64,000 nt of DNA, taken from assembly GCF_000797515.1 (NCBI RefSeq), contig NZ_JSBN01000031.1:62001-126000 (forward strand). Reading direction: 5' to 3'. This DNA is from Sphingomonas sp. Ant H11 (lineage in GTDB: Bacteria; Pseudomonadota; Alphaproteobacteria; Sphingomonadales; Sphingomonadaceae). The notes under the pieces were generated by a model. It did not search any database. It had not been told where the DNA came from and was given only the letters and a program-made list of their open reading frames with translations. This document shows positions 38,460 to 49,800 of the stretch, piece by piece. The translations under genes and the position numbers were made by a program. Numbering within the stretch: position 1 is the stretch's first letter; each line of letters opens with the position of its first letter.

Positions 38460-39119
38460 AAAAAGCCGACGTCGTCGAATTTTATGCCCGGCTGGCGGCG
38501 GACAATCCCCATCCGGAAACCGAGCTGGAAGCGGGCAACCCGTTCCAGTTGGTCGTCGCAGTCGCGCTGTCGGCACAGGCGACCGATATCGGCGTCAACA
38601 AGGCCACCAGGCGGCTGTTCGAACAGGTGAAGACGCCCGCGCAAATGGTTGCGCTTGGCGAGGACGGGCTGAAGGAGCACATCAAGACGATCGGCCTGTT
38701 CAACACCAAGGCCAAGAATGTGATCGCCTTGTCGCAGCGCCTGATCGATGTTTACGGTGGCGAGGTGCCCGCCGATCGCGACGCGCTGGAAACGCTGCCC
38801 GGTGTCGGGCGCAAGACCGCCAATGTCGTGATGAACGTCGCCTTCGGGGCCGAGACGTTCGCGGTCGACACGCATATCTTCCGCGTCGGAAACCGTACCG
38901 GTCTGGCGCGCGGCAAAACGCCGCTGGCGGTCGAACTGAAGCTCGACAAGGCGACCCCGCAACCGTTTCGGCTGCACGCGCATCACTGGCTGATCCTGCA
39001 CGGCCGATATGTCTGCAAGGCCCGCACCCCCCGAATGCTGGCGGTGCGTCGTCCGCGACCTGTGCGCGTACAAGCCCAAGACGACAGCACCAAAGCGTGG
39101 CGCGACAGAAGCGACGTGA
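38456..39119 (+). CDS. nth: Endonuclease III (one frameshift)
   Basis: A DNA glycosylase/AP lyase for oxidised pyrimidines, about 220 residues after correction. The helix-hairpin-helix ETLPGVGRKTANVVMN, which includes the catalytic Lys, and the catalytic Asp in VDTHIFRVGNRTGL are present. A six-C run at 39027-39032 breaks the frame. With five C's the [4Fe-4S] ligands appear with the canonical C-x6-C-x2-C-x5-C spacing (CKARTPECWRCVVRDLC) and the gene ends at TGA 39117-39119. The start is TTG 38456, overlapping the dapB stop (TTGA). Confidence 0.93.
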
Positions 39120-39206
39120 CACGCATATGATGGCGCTGTGCCGGTCATGCCAGACCGCAGGTAGGGACTGGCGCAGCGCGATTGGCTTTGCTAGGCGAAG
39201 GATCAG

Positions 39207-39250
<44 letters not shown>

Positions 39251-39497
39251 ATGCAAGCTCTTTCTGATGGTCGAGGGTGTCGTAAAAAACGAGTGAAACC
39301 AAGCGATTGGCGAAACTCGAAGGAAGCACGAAAATCGCATTCGAGGTCGCGGAAGCACCACGGAAGCAAACCGAAAGGAGGTTGTGGAGTACGAATGGCG
39401 ATGATCGGCGAGGCTTTAGCCCGCGTCGTTTGAGCCATGTCGATTCTAGAATTCGCGATTGACCGTGGTCGATCTCGGACACTATCTGAATATCGAT

Positions 39498-39574
39498 GCG
39501 CCCGTAGCTCAGCTGGATAGAGCGCCACCCTCCGAAGGTGGAGGCCACACGTTCGAATCGTGTCGGGCGCGCCA
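39498..39574 (+). tRNA. tRNA-Arg (anticodon CCG)
   Basis: A complete 77-base tRNA: acceptor GCGCCCG with CGGGCGC, discriminator G, encoded CCA (39572-39574), D-arm AGCTCAGCTGGATAGAGC, anticodon stem CCACC/GGTGG with loop CTCCGAA (anticodon CCG at 39532-39534), and a T-arm ACACG-TTCGAAT-CGTGT. It reads arginine codon CGG. The accessory region starts directly at its 3' end. Confidence 0.96.
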
Positions 39575-40037
39575 ACTTAATATTAGGTTGATATCTTGCA
39601 TATTTGCGGAGCGCCGTTGCAGAGCAATTCGCCGTATTGACCTCCAGATATTTCAGAGGTCATTCAAGTTGGCAGCGCCGCAGAGCGCGATGTTCAATTC
39701 TTGCAGGACGATTTCTTCCGGATAGCGGCTCCTCGTTGCCCTCCCGTGACCGAGTCCGGATCCATCCCGTCCCGTCGATTGCCGCTGCTAGTACATCAAA
39801 CACCGCTGATGTCTTCATGCTACCAGACTGAGGCTTAGTCCGGGAGTCTTGGATCTGTCCCTGTCGGATGGCACGCACGGCGCTCGCTTGGTAATCTCTA
39901 TAGCACTCGACGGGTGTACTCTCGTTCGGGAAGCGACCAGATCGGATGTCTCAAACGTCGATTGTCAGGGAAAATTCAGACAGGATTGTTAGAGAACAAA
40001 CTGGGAATAATATAATGCACGTACTTGAGGCTACTCT
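39575..40037. other. Non-coding stretch at the island border
   Basis: No gene can be supported. The composition is visibly more AT-rich and mixed than the chromosome to the left. No integrase or integrase remnant is seen next to the tRNA-Arg, although that would be the expected place for one. Confidence 0.45.
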
Positions 40038-40170
40038 TTGCTCATTTGCATTACGCCGCTGTATACGAGAACACGAACTGCATCGATCCTAGCGCGAACC
40101 ACCCGCTGGAAGCGTTGTGCTCTTACGTTATTGAGCACAACGATATTTATTGCGTACTTTGCAATTAACT
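40038..40170 (+). pseudogene. 5' part of an IS-interrupted exported TPR gene
   Basis: The frame ending RTTRWKRCALTLLSTTIFIA-YFAIN has the basic-then-hydrophobic make-up of a signal peptide. It ends exactly at the IS66 insertion. When the IS66-family element and one copy of the 8-bp duplication are removed, the frame joins without shift to the TPR protein at 42820 (YFAINSSPTSALSDEDW). The true start codon is uncertain; no ATG with a good ribosome site lies in this frame. Confidence 0.62.
40163..40170 (+). repeat. Target site duplication of IS66, left copy
   Basis: AATTAACT directly precedes the left terminal repeat, and the same 8 bases follow the right end at 42812-42819. Eight bases is the duplication length of the IS66 family. 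Confidence 0.93.
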
Positions 40171-40282
40171 GTAAGCGACGTTCGCGTCCCATTCGCAAAG
40201 GTTTGGCGTGGGGATTGCAGCCTGTTGATCAGCGTGTTTGCAAATCGTTGGCGGCGGGTATGGAGGCGGCAACGACGGAGAA

Positions 40283-41908
40283 TCACGAGGTGCGGCCGAA
40301 CGACCAGGGCAGGAGTTCGTCGATCCGGGACTGCGGGTGACCAGTTGCGATCGCTTTGAGGGTCGCTTTCATCCAGGCGTAGGGCTCCACGCCGTTGATC
40401 TTGCAGGTGGCGATGAGCGAAGCTATGCGCGCCCATGAACGACCTCCTTCGTCGTGACCAGCAAATAAACTATTTTTACGCGTCAGAGTCAGCGGCCTGA
40501 TTTGATTTTCGACGGGATTGGTGTCCATCTCAACGCAACCATCGTCGAGAAACAAGGTGAGGCCATCCCAATGGTTCAGGAGATAGGCGATCGCCTTGCC
40601 CATCTCGCTGCCCGGCGACAGGCGGGCGGCTTGCTCGCGCAGGAACCTCTCGAGTTCAGCGACCAGCGGCCGTGATCGCTCGTTACGGGTCTTTTTGCCG
40701 AGCCGGGGCGTCGGCGCCACGGATCTCCTTCTCGATTGCATAGAGTGCGGCGATGCGCGCGAGAACGGCTTCGGCGATCGGTGAGCCGGCTTTCGGAGTT
40801 GCTGCGATGATCTCACGCCTTGAGTGGGACCAACATGCGGCCAGCCGCAGTGGCACGCCGCCTTTGCGCTCGGGCCGTGCGAGCCGATGATAGCCCTGGT
40901 ATCCGTCGACCTGAAGGATGCCGTCGAAGCCCTCGAGGATGCGCTCAGCATGTCCGCCACCGCGTCCTGGTGCGTAGTGGTAGACCACGATTGGTGGATC
41001 AGCGCCGCCGTGGCCGCGATCGTCGCGCAGGACAGCCCACAGATAACCGGTCTTCGTTCGGCCCCGGCCCGGATCGAGCACGGGCGCCCTGGTCTCGTCC
41101 ATGAACAAGCGGCCCGATTGCTTCATCACGACGCTCATGCGCTCGACCAGCGGCGCGAGGTGGAAGGCGACCGTTCCCATCCAGTCTGCCAGAACGGCGC
41201 GATCGATGAAGATGCCATGCCGGGCCAGAACCTGCGACTGACGATAGAGTGGCATGTGCTCGCTGAACTTGGCGACCGCCACCTGCGCCAGCAGCGCCTC
41301 GGTGGGGATGCCACCCTCCACGAGATGGGCGGGCGCGGCGCCTGAGCAACACCGGCGCAGCCGTTTGCGCAGGCGTAGCGCGGTCGCACCGTCTCGATCA
41401 CCCGATACTGGGCCGCCATGACATCGAGACGACGGGAGCGATCCTCGCCGATCTGGACCATCCGACCGCAGCCGCAGGGACACTCGAGGTTCTCGGGTTC
41501 GATCACCTGCTCGATGCGCGGCAGGTGCGCGGGAAAGGCACGGGCAGCGCGGCCGGTCCGGCGGCTGGACGGCGCCGTGCCGGCGCGGCGCGCACGATCG
41601 TCCTGGCGCTCCTGGACTTCGGCGATGGCAATCTCGATGTCTTCGAGAACCAGTTGCATCTGATCGGGATTGAACTTCTCCGAGCGTTTGCCGAAACGTG
41701 CGCGCTCGTACTCCTTCACGAGCAGTTCGAGGCGTTCGACGGTCTCTTTGGACGCAGCCAGTTCGCTCTCGACATGAAGGCGCGCCGAGCATTCATCGTC
41801 AGCGCGACGACGCTCGGCTTCAATCATCGCTTCCTGCGCGCGGAAGAGCGCTCGCAAATCGGCGGGCAGCGCTGCAAGACGGGCGGGATCAATCGGGGAT
41901 GGCGACAC
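40283..41908 (-). CDS. tnpC: IS66 transposase TnpC (two frameshifts as written)
   Basis: The DDE transposase of IS66, about 541 residues after two compensating corrections. The N-terminus has the leucine-zipper and ERARFGKRSEKFNPDQ segment. Then come the zinc-finger-like CPCGCGRMVQIGEDRSRRLD, the catalytic domain (FMDETRAPVLDPGRGRTKTG, QVDGYQGYHRL) and the C-terminal MDTNPVENQIRPLTLTRKNS with the final acidic residue of the triad nearby. One base is missing near 41340 and one extra A lies in the run at 40692-40696. The total length stays a multiple of three, as expected for +1 and -1. Confidence 0.9.
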
Positions 41909-41961
41909 ATCCGCAAGCTATCATCCCAAAGCCCCGCGCGAAACAGGTTGTCGGGTCTGAG

Positions 41962-42318
41962 TCAGTTCGCCGCAGCTGGCGTCGCGACAATCCGTTCGCC
42001 CACTCGCTTCCAGTTCAGTCCTTCAAACAGCGCTTCGAACTGCACGCGCGTCAGATGCATGACGCCGTCGCTGATCTGCGGCCACTCGAAACGACCATCG
42101 CGGCCAAGGCGCTTGTAGACCAAAACGAGGCCGGTGCCGTCCCATAGCAAAATCTTCAGCCGGTCGGCGCGCTTCGAACGAAAAACCACGATCAGGCCCG
42201 AATGCGGATCAAGCCCAAGCGTGTTTTGCACCAGGCCGGCCAGCGCGTCGTGCCCACACCGGAAGTCAACAGGACGCACAGCAAGCACAATCCGCAGTCC
42301 CTGCGCCGGAATGATCAT
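41962..42318 (-). CDS. tnpB: IS66 accessory protein TnpB
   Basis: A 118-residue protein with the IS66 Orf2 signature (LRIVLAVRPVDFRCGHDALA, GLIVVFRSKRADRLKILLWD, TGLVLVYKRL). Required for IS66 transposition; molecular role unknown. Its ATG overlaps the tnpA stop (ATGA). Confidence 0.95.
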   Translation of the reverse strand: MIIPAQGLRIVLAVRPVDFRCGHDALAGLVQNTLGLDPHSGLIVVFRSKRADRLKILLWDGTGLVLVYKRLGRDGRFEWPQISDGVMHLTRVQFEALFEGLNWKRVGERIVATPAAAN

Positions 42319-42713
42319 GCGCCACGCTCGATCGCAGTCACGATCTCCGCGATCCGCACCGCCGACACGTCCGCATCCAGGCGGACCGAAACCTTGCCAA
42401 TCGTAATCTCGACGGGCCCCTCGCTCTTGCCTGACGCCGCTGGATCGTTCAGCTCGATCGACACGAAATCCGCCGCGTCGTCCGTGACCAATGCGAGCCG
42501 GCCAGCACGCGCCAATCTGCGCCACGTCGTCAACTGCTGGGCCTTCACACCATAACGCCGTGCGACATCACATACGCGGGCGTCGGGCTTCATGCTCTCG
42601 AAAACAGCGCGCCCCTTGATCTCCGCAGACCATAACCGGCCTCCAGAACGCGTCCGGCGCGTAAGCTTCCCTACAAAGCCATCAGCTTCGGCTTCCTCCC
42701 CCGATTGTTCCAT
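42315..42713 (-). CDS. tnpA: IS66 accessory protein TnpA
   Basis: A protein of about 132 residues with a transposase_8-like helix-turn-helix region (EIKGRAVFESMKPDARVCDV, RRYGVKAQQLTTWRRLA). First gene of the IS66 operon. The frame is open to 42785, but the start MEQSGEEAEADG at 42713 matches the family better. Confidence 0.9.
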   Translation of the reverse strand: MEQSGEEAEADGFVGKLTRRTRSGGRLWSAEIKGRAVFESMKPDARVCDVARRYGVKAQQLTTWRRLARAGRLALVTDDAADFVSIELNDPAASGKSEGPVEITIGKVSVRLDADVSAVRIAEIVTAIERGA

Positions 42714-42811
42714 CGCCTTCAGTCTCCTCTTGGCTCTCTGACCAGCCAAGAATCGCAGAGCGAAAGCCGAAGGGAAACCAATCAATCAAATGGGAGAAAA
42801 GCTCCGCTTAC

Positions 42812-43382
42812 AATTAACTCGTCGCCCACATCAGCTTTGAGCGACGAGGATTGGGACTCGTGCGTGCATGCGGCCGAAATCGTACCCGATCGCTCGATCC
42901 GGGGATGCACAGCGGTTATCCAGGCAGGCGAGCGGATGATCACCCAGTTGGCGGCGGCTTATAACAATCGCGGTGTCGCGCTGCGGTCGAGTGGAGATAT
43001 CGACCGTGCCATGGAGGATTACGATCGAGCACTTCGTTTGTCCCCCGACTACTATGTCGCGCTCAACAACCGAGGCGTTGCTTTAATGAGCAAGGGAGAG
43101 CTTGATCGCGCGATTTCTGATTTCGATCGCGCCGTACAACTGAGGACTGACTACCTCGGTGCCTATTATAATCGCGGGAAGGCACTCGGGCGTAAAGGAC
43201 TCTTTGATCGTGCCATCGCGGATTATGATCTGGTCATCAAGGCTGATCCGAAGAATCCGACCTTCTTGTTCGAACGCGGAACGATGAAAGCGAACGCTGG
43301 AGATCAGAGCGGCGCGGATGCTGATTTCGAGCGCGCCGAATCGCTCAGGTCGAATGGTGCGCGGACGACGCGGCCACGATGA
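42812..43382 (+). pseudogene. TPR-repeat protein, 5' end displaced by IS66
   Basis: About 188 residues with four tetratricopeptide repeats (AAYNNRGVALRSSGDIDRAM, ALNNRGVALMSKGELDRAIS, AYYNRGKALGRKGLFDRAIA, FLFERGTMKANAGDQSGADA). A Cys in DWDSCVHAAEIV may form a disulfide. It is the mature part of an exported TPR protein whose signal peptide now lies left of the IS66 element. As it stands, expression would need a start within or near the IS end and the product would lack its export signal. Its partner is unknown. Confidence 0.8.
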
Positions 43383-43413
43383 AACTCGCCCAACCTAGAC
43401 GCCGTTGAACTTG

Positions 43414-44759
43414 TCAGGCTGATGGGAGCCGCAACTCCGCGTGAAGGCCTCCATTTCTGCCATTGGATAGTTCGACAGAGCCGCCGTGCAGTGTGGCGAG
43501 ATCGCGGACGATTGCGAGTCCGAGCCCGCTTCCCGGTTTGGCCTCGTCGAGCCGCTCGCCTGGGGCGAACGCGCGGTTTAGTGCATCAGCCGGGATGCCT
43601 GGCCCGTCATCAACGATCGTAATAAGGAGCTGCCCCGTCGGGGTATCGCGCGTAGCTTGATCGAGACAACACCACGAGCCCACTTGCAGGCATTATCGAC
43701 CAGGTTGGCGACCATCTCGTCAAGGTCGTTGGGATCGACGGCGGCAAGCAATTCCGTCTCGGCTGTATGGACGATCGTCAGCTCACGATGAGCATAGAGC
43801 CGCCGCATCGCCGCGGCTATTGATGCGAAGGCAGGTTCGACCTGCGTGATGACGCCAGGCAGGCCGGCGTTGGCTGCGGCACGGGCTCGGGCAAGCTGGA
43901 AATCAATCTGGCGCTGCATCCGCCCTGTTTGCTGAGTCAGGACCGCGGCGCCCTCGGTATCACCTCTCGCGAGCAGCCGGCGCGCTTCGTCCGTCAGCAC
44001 GGCCAATGGTGTCTTCAGGCCATGCGCGAGATTGCCCGCCTGCGTGCGGGCGCGGCGAACCATCTGGGTATTGGCGTCGATCAGAGCGTTGAGATCATCG
44101 ACCAGCGGCCGAACTTCGGACGGGAAGTCACCAGGCAGGGTTTCTGCTTTGCCCGCGCGAATGTCGCCCAGCGCGTCGCGCAGACGGCGCATGGGACGCA
44201 GACCAAACCAGGCCTGCAACGTGCCGGCCCCAATTAGGGCTATTGCCAGTGTGCCGAGTGACAGGGCCAGCGCCTGATTAAAATGTCTCAGTACATCATC
44301 GACGATCCGCTGGTCGGCGCCAATTTGAAGCACGTAACCGTTTTCAGCGGTCTGCCACGGTCGCTCATATGCGATCATCGGCTCACCAGCCGGGCCAGCT
44401 TCGACTGAGCGAGTAAGCTGCCGATCCGCCCCCCGCGCGGTGGCGGAAAAACGCCGTTGCGGTTCGAGGGAGGCTGATTGTAGGACGATGCCGTTGCGAT
44501 CGCTCACCTGCCAGTAATAGCCAGTCCCGGGCTGCGCGAAGCGCGGATCACTGAGCCTTTGTGCCAGAGCGACATGTCCGTCGGCCGTGCGGGCCAACAG
44601 ACCTTCGAGCTCGTCGAGATGACCGATCAGCTCGGCATTGACAAGCTCCGTGACGTGCGCCCGGAACAGCGCGGAAATCGAAACGCCAGCGACAGCGATA
44701 CCTGTCACGGTCGTGAGAATAACGCCAACCAGCAGCCGGGCGCGCAGACTTCTGACCAT
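43414..44759 (-). CDS. Sensor histidine kinase, QseC/CzcS-like (one frameshift)
   Basis: A membrane kinase of about 448 residues. TM1 is near residues 8-28, then a periplasmic sensor of about 130 residues, TM2 (LALSLGTLAIALIGAGTLQA) and HAMP. The H-box is GNLAHGLKTPLAVLTDEARR and the ATPase N-box is LVDNACKWA. The frame breaks near 43648; one C restored joins it to DTPTGQLLITIVDDGPGIPA and GSGLGLAIVRDLATLHGG. The start shares a base with the response-regulator stop. The pair is divergent from the TolC/RND operon, so it probably senses the exported metal. Confidence 0.87.
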
Positions 44760-45417
44760 CAGCCGAACCTGTAGCCCAGACCGCGCAGGGTCCTGATGGT
44801 ATCGCGGCCGATTTTGCGTCGCAGCCGACCGACATAGACCTCGATCGTATTCGAGCTGCGTTCCTCATTCAGGCCGTAGAGATGGTCGAGCAACTCGGCT
44901 TGCGTCACGACGCGGCCGACGCGATGCAGGAAGAGGTGGAGCAGGCGAAATTCCTGTGCCGTCAATTCGATCGGCTGGCCCGCAACATTGGCGGTGCCGG
45001 CAACGGGGTCAAGCACGATATCTCCGTGGCGCAATTCGGAGGTGGCTTGGCCCGCGACGCGCCGCATCAGCGCGCGCAGGCGAGCTGCGACTTCGTCGAC
45101 GTGAAACGCTTCGCCACATAGTCATCAGCCCCTGCATTGAGACCTTCCACCTTCTCAGTCCAGCTGCTGCGCGCCGTCAGGATCAGGACCGGTGTGGCGG
45201 CCCCGGTACGTCGCAACCTCCGTAAGACCTCGATGCCTGACAGGCCGGGTAAACCGAGATCGAGAACGATCGCGTCGAATTCTTCTTGCAGCGCGAAGGA
45301 AAGGGCGTGCTCACCATCTTCCACATGCTCAACGACAAAGCCAAAGCTGGCCAACCCTTCCTTCAGGCGGGCGCCAATGTCCTGATCGTCTTCGACAAGA
45401 AGAATGCGAATGGTCAT
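44759..45417 (-). CDS. OmpR-family response regulator (one frameshift)
   Basis: A protein of about 219 residues after correction. The receiver domain has the acidic pocket in VEDDQD, phosphoacceptor D53 in IVLDLGLPG and a Thr switch in ILTARSS. The frame breaks near 45108; with one C restored it reads AGADDYVAKPFHVDEVAARL and continues into a winged-helix output domain (LTAQEFRLLHLFLHRVGRVV, then TIEVYVGRLRRKIG and TLRGLGYRFG). It is the first gene of the pair with the kinase and is read away from the TolC/RND operon, which it likely controls from the 110-base gap between them. Confidence 0.9.
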
Positions 45418-45530
45418 GTCTCCTGATTGCTGCAGTCCGATACTGGATCAACCTGCATTTACGCTGACAGCTTGTGTTCAGACTAGCGTGGCAATCAGGC
45501 GTCTAGAAGTCAGTGTTGAGACTCGTGCCA

Positions 45531-46805
45531 ATGTTAAAATTGCTCCTGATAATCGTTCGCATATCAACAATTATCTTGGTGACCCCAGCCTTCGCTCAGC
45601 AGGCCGCCGTGCTGTCGATTGATGCACTTGCCAATTCCGTCGTGGCAAGTAACCCCGAACGACGCTTTTATTTCCAGCAGATCGGGCTTGCAGGTGTTGA
45701 GCGCGACGCGGCTGATCGCCTGCCGGACCCTGAAGCTGCATTCGAGTTAGGCGAACGCCGGATGGCCGACGGCCTGACAGGTGCACCGAAAGGCGCCGGG
45801 CCGACATATGGCTTGTCGATTATGCAGCCGCTCGACTTTGCCGGACGCGGGGCGCTCCGTCGCGCCATCGCCGAGCATCAGATCGCGCTGGCGCGGCTCG
45901 GTCTTGCGCAATTCGACGCAACGCTCGCAAGCCGGGCACGCTCTTTGGGATATGCCTTGTTCGCGGCCGAGCGGAAAGCCGCCGCGGCACGCGACGTTGC
46001 CGCGCGGATGCGCGAGCTTGCACGCGTTGTGGAGCAGCGGGATCCGGCGGGCATCGCCACCACGCTGGACACGGCCATTCTGGATGCGGGTGCCATCACG
46101 GCGGAGCGAAATGCCGCGATGGCTGATTCCGAGACCAGCACGATCGTCTACGAACTGAATCAACTTCGCGGCGCGCCGCTCAAAGCGCGGCTCCGCATTG
46201 CTCCGCCCGATATCACGCTGCCCGGCCTTCCGTCGGTCGAGCGCATGGCGCAACAAGCTGGCATCAACAATTTCGAGATTCAGTCGCTGCGCGCGCAATT
46301 GCAGCAGCAAGGGTTGCGCGTTGACCTCGCACAAGCAGCGCGTGTGCCGAACGTCTCAGTCGGTCCCTACTTCAATCGCGCGAAGTCAGACAGCCGCGAG
46401 ACCAATTTCGGCATACGGCTGACGACGACGTTGCCGCTTTGGAATAGCCAGGCTGCTGGCCTCGCACAGGAGTTGAGCCGTCAATCCCAGGGCGATGCGG
46501 CCCTGCTCGCCGCCAACCGACGGATCGCGAGGCAGGTTTACGAACAGGCAGCCTACTACGAGGCGAAGCGTCGAGCCCTTGCGGGCTGGCCAGCCGGGGC
46601 CACCGAGAAATTTGCGGCCGCAGCTACCGCCGCCGCCGATAGTTATCGCCAGGGAGCGATCCCGATCGCAACTTACGTCGAGATGCAGCGCCAGTATCTG
46701 GACGCGCTGTCGGCTCTGCTCGACACGCGACGTGAGGCTATGGAAGCGATGCTTCAACTTCGGGCGCTCAATGGCGGCCGCAGCTTCGACGGCGTGTCCC
46801 GATGA
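45531..46805 (+). CDS. TolC-family outer-membrane protein of a metal RND system
   Basis: An outer-membrane efflux channel subunit of about 424 residues (CzcC/CusC class). A signal peptide ends at TPAFA. Two OEP repeats with long Ala/Gln-rich helices follow (ALRRAIAEHQIALARLGLAQ and QGLRVDLAQAARVPNVSVGP). I prefer the ATG at 45531 because the hydrophobic signal follows directly. The stop overlaps the RND pump start by four bases, so the two are coupled. In most CzcCBA operons a membrane fusion protein gene comes between them; here it does not. Confidence 0.85.
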   Translation: MLKLLLIIVRISTIILVTPAFAQQAAVLSIDALANSVVASNPERRFYFQQIGLAGVERDAADRLPDPEAAFELGERRMADGLTGAPKGAGPTYGLSIMQPLDFAGRGALRRAIAEHQIALARLGLAQFDATLASRARSLGYALFAAERKAAAARDVAARMRELARVVEQRDPAGIATTLDTAILDAGAITAERNAAMADSETSTIVYELNQLRGAPLKARLRIAPPDITLPGLPSVERMAQQAGINNFEIQSLRAQLQQQGLRVDLAQAARVPNVSVGPYFNRAKSDSRETNFGIRLTTTLPLWNSQAAGLAQELSRQSQGDAALLAANRRIARQVYEQAAYYEAKRRALAGWPAGATEKFAAAATAAADSYRQGAIPIATYVEMQRQYLDALSALLDTRREAMEAMLQLRALNGGRSFDGVSR

Positions 46806-49800
46806 CGCGGCGGATTCTGGAATGGACAACCGGTCGACCAGCCACGGTGATGATCATCGCTTTGCTGATCGCTGGTCTTGGAATCTGGTCTTTCGTGAAT
46901 CTGCAAATCGATGTCATTCCCGACATCACAGGCGTGCAGGTGCAGATCAACACGACTGTTCCTGCCCTGGCGCCAGAGGAAATCGAGCGTCTTGTGACGC
47001 TGCCCATCGAGCGCAGCATGGGTGGTCAGCCGGGCCTGCGGGAAATGCGATCGCTCACCAAGACCGGACTGTCACAGGTCACGCTCATCTATCAGGACGG
47101 CACGGACCAGCTTCGCGCACGCCAATTCGTCAACGAGCGGCTTTCCGCAGTGCGCGACATGCTGCCAGCCGGATCATCGCCGCGCCTCGCTCCGATCACC
47201 ACCGGGCTTGGCGAAATCTGGTACTACACACTCGAATGGGCGCAACCGCCGTCCGATTTGGACGAGCGGCAACAACTGATGGAGTTGTTCGAGGCTCAGG
47301 AATATATCGTGCGCCCGATGCTGCGCGCGATCGAGGGGGTCGCCGACGTCAATTCCAACGGCGGCCTCGAACGTCAGTTTGTCATCGAGCCTGATCTGAA
47401 GAAGCTCACGACAGCGGGCATCACGCCGAGCGAGCTTGCCCAGGCTGTTGGCGCCAACGTCGCCAATGCCGGCGGCGGGACCATCACCAAGAACGGCCAA
47501 CGCTTCACCGTCCGAACCGAAGCGCGTGTCACGACGGCGGAGATGATCCGCGCATTACCCGCGAAATTCGCAGGTGGCGTGCGGCCGCTGACTGTAGCGG
47601 ATCTGGCGACCGTGACCATCGGCCATGCTCCACGCGATGGCGCCGCGACCACCAACGGCAAGGAAACCGTGCTCGGCACAGTGATGATGCTGGTCGGGCA
47701 GAACAGCCGGGACGTTGCCCGGCGCGTCGATGCGCAATTGCCGAACCTGCGCGCCGCGCTGCCCAAAGGCATGATCCTTCAGGTTCAGTACGATCGTTCA
47801 GAATTGGTGGATCGCACCATCGCGACGGTCGAGCGCAACCTTGGCGAGGGAGCGTTGCTGGTCGCCGTCGTATTGCTGATCGTGGTCGGCAACTGGCGCG
47901 CGGCATTTATCGTCGCGTCGGTCATCCCGCTGGCCTTTCTCATGATGATCTCGGGCATGCATGCGCTCGGTATATCGGGCAATCTGATGAGCCTCGGCGC
48001 GCTCGACTTCGGCCTGGTCGTAGATGGCGCGATCGTCGTCGTGGAAAACACATTGCGTCTGATGGGCGAGGCACAGCGCCTCAAGGGGCGCGAGCTGACG
48101 GCCGATGAACGCCGTCGCATCGTCATCAACGCTGCGGGGGGCGTGGCGCGGCCCGTGTTCTTCGGCATGGCCATCATCGCGCTGGTTTATGTGCCGGTAC
48201 TCAGCCTGGGCGGCGTCGAGGGGAAGCTGTTTCAGCCGATGGCGCAAGCCGTGATGCTGGCGCTGGCAGCGGCGCTGATCGTTACCTTTACGCTAGTGCC
48301 GGCGCTGTGCGCCCGGCTGCTACGAGGCGAGAAGGTGCGTCAGCCGAGCGTCAGTGAAAAGGAAGATTCTCTCCCGGAGATAACCGCCGACAACCACATC
48401 ACGCATAACGGTGGCTTCGCCGGCCTCGTGATCCGGGGCTACCGTCCCGTCCTGGACTTCGCCCTCCGTCATCCCGCTGCCCTTCTCGTTCCATCGGCAG
48501 TCCTGTTGGCCGTGGCATTGAGGATATTCCTGACCCTTGGCTCGCAGTTTACGCCACGCCTCGATGAGGGCTCCATCACGGCGATGGTCTACAAGCCCGT
48601 GGGGATGTCGCTCGACCGTAGCCTTGAGATCGAGCAGCAAACCGAGCGTGAAATTTTGCGTCGCTTTCCGCAAGTGACCCGAACCTTCTCCCGCATCGGC
48701 ACCAGCGCGGTTGCGACCGACCCGATGCCGCCGAATGAGAACGACCTCTACATCTTCTACAAGCCGCTCGACCAATGGCCGCAAGGTCCGGACATGCCGC
48801 GCAACAAGAGCGAGCTGGTTGCGGCGATCGAAAAGGCTGCCACTGCGCTGGCGCCGGAGCAGTCATTCCTTTTCGCGCAGCCTATCGAGATGCGCTTCAA
48901 CGAAATGTTGGAGGGCACGCGGGCGGATCTGTCGGTCAAGATATTCGGAGACGACTACGACGTGCTTGAGCGGCTCGCCGCGCAGGCGCGAGAGGAATTG
49001 CAAGGCGTGCCCGGCACCGCCAATGCCGCATTCGAAGCGGCCAGCCGCACCCACAGTGTGGTGGTCGAGATCAATCACGACGCGATGGTGCGGTTGGGGC
49101 TGGGAACCGCCGAGGTCAACCGTGCCATTGCGTCAGCGATCGGTGGGGACGAGGTCGGCTTCATCGCGGACGGAGAGCATCGACACGCGATCGTCGTTCG
49201 TATGCCCGAGTCCTTACGCGCGGACACAAAATCGATCCTCTCCCTTCCATTGCGCGTCGGCGCGTCCGGCCTTGTGCCGCTGGACCGCGTTGCAAGTCTG
49301 CGCGAGATGAGAACGGTCGAACCGATCCTGCACGACAATGGTAAGCGCCGCGCCGCCTTGATGGTCAATCTCAACACCAGCGACATCGAAGGTTATGTGA
49401 CCGCAGCGCGTGCACGCCTCGACGGCAAGCTTGCGCTGCCTGAATCCTATCGCATCGAGTTCGGAGGCCAGTTCCGTCAGCTAGAAGCGGCCCGAGCCCG
49501 TCTGATGATCGTCGTGCCGGCGGCGCTGCTGATGATCTTCTTGCTCGTTTATTCGGCGTTGGGGAGCGTCCGTCATGCCGCCGTCGTCTATACCGGTATT
49601 CCGTTTGCGATCACCGGTGGCGTGCTGGCACTCTGGCTACGTGACATGCCATTCTCGATCACCGCCGCGATCGGCTTTATCGCGGTCTCCGGCATCGCGA
49701 TGCTGAATGGTCTCGTTCTGATCGATCATATCAATGCGTTGCGGCGGAAGCTGCCTGTTATCGAGGCAGTCCGGCAAGCCGCCACGGATCGGCTCCGTCC

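Larger units (their letters stand above)
40171..42811 (-). mobile_element. IS66-family insertion sequence, complete ends
   Basis: A 2641-bp element with imperfect terminal inverted repeats that begin GTAAGCG and share TCCCATT further in (left end from 40171, right end read from 42811). It is flanked by the perfect 8-bp duplication AATTAACT. It carries the three IS66 genes tnpA, tnpB and tnpC on the minus strand. The perfect duplication indicates a fairly recent insertion. tnpC needs two single-base corrections. Confidence 0.95.
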
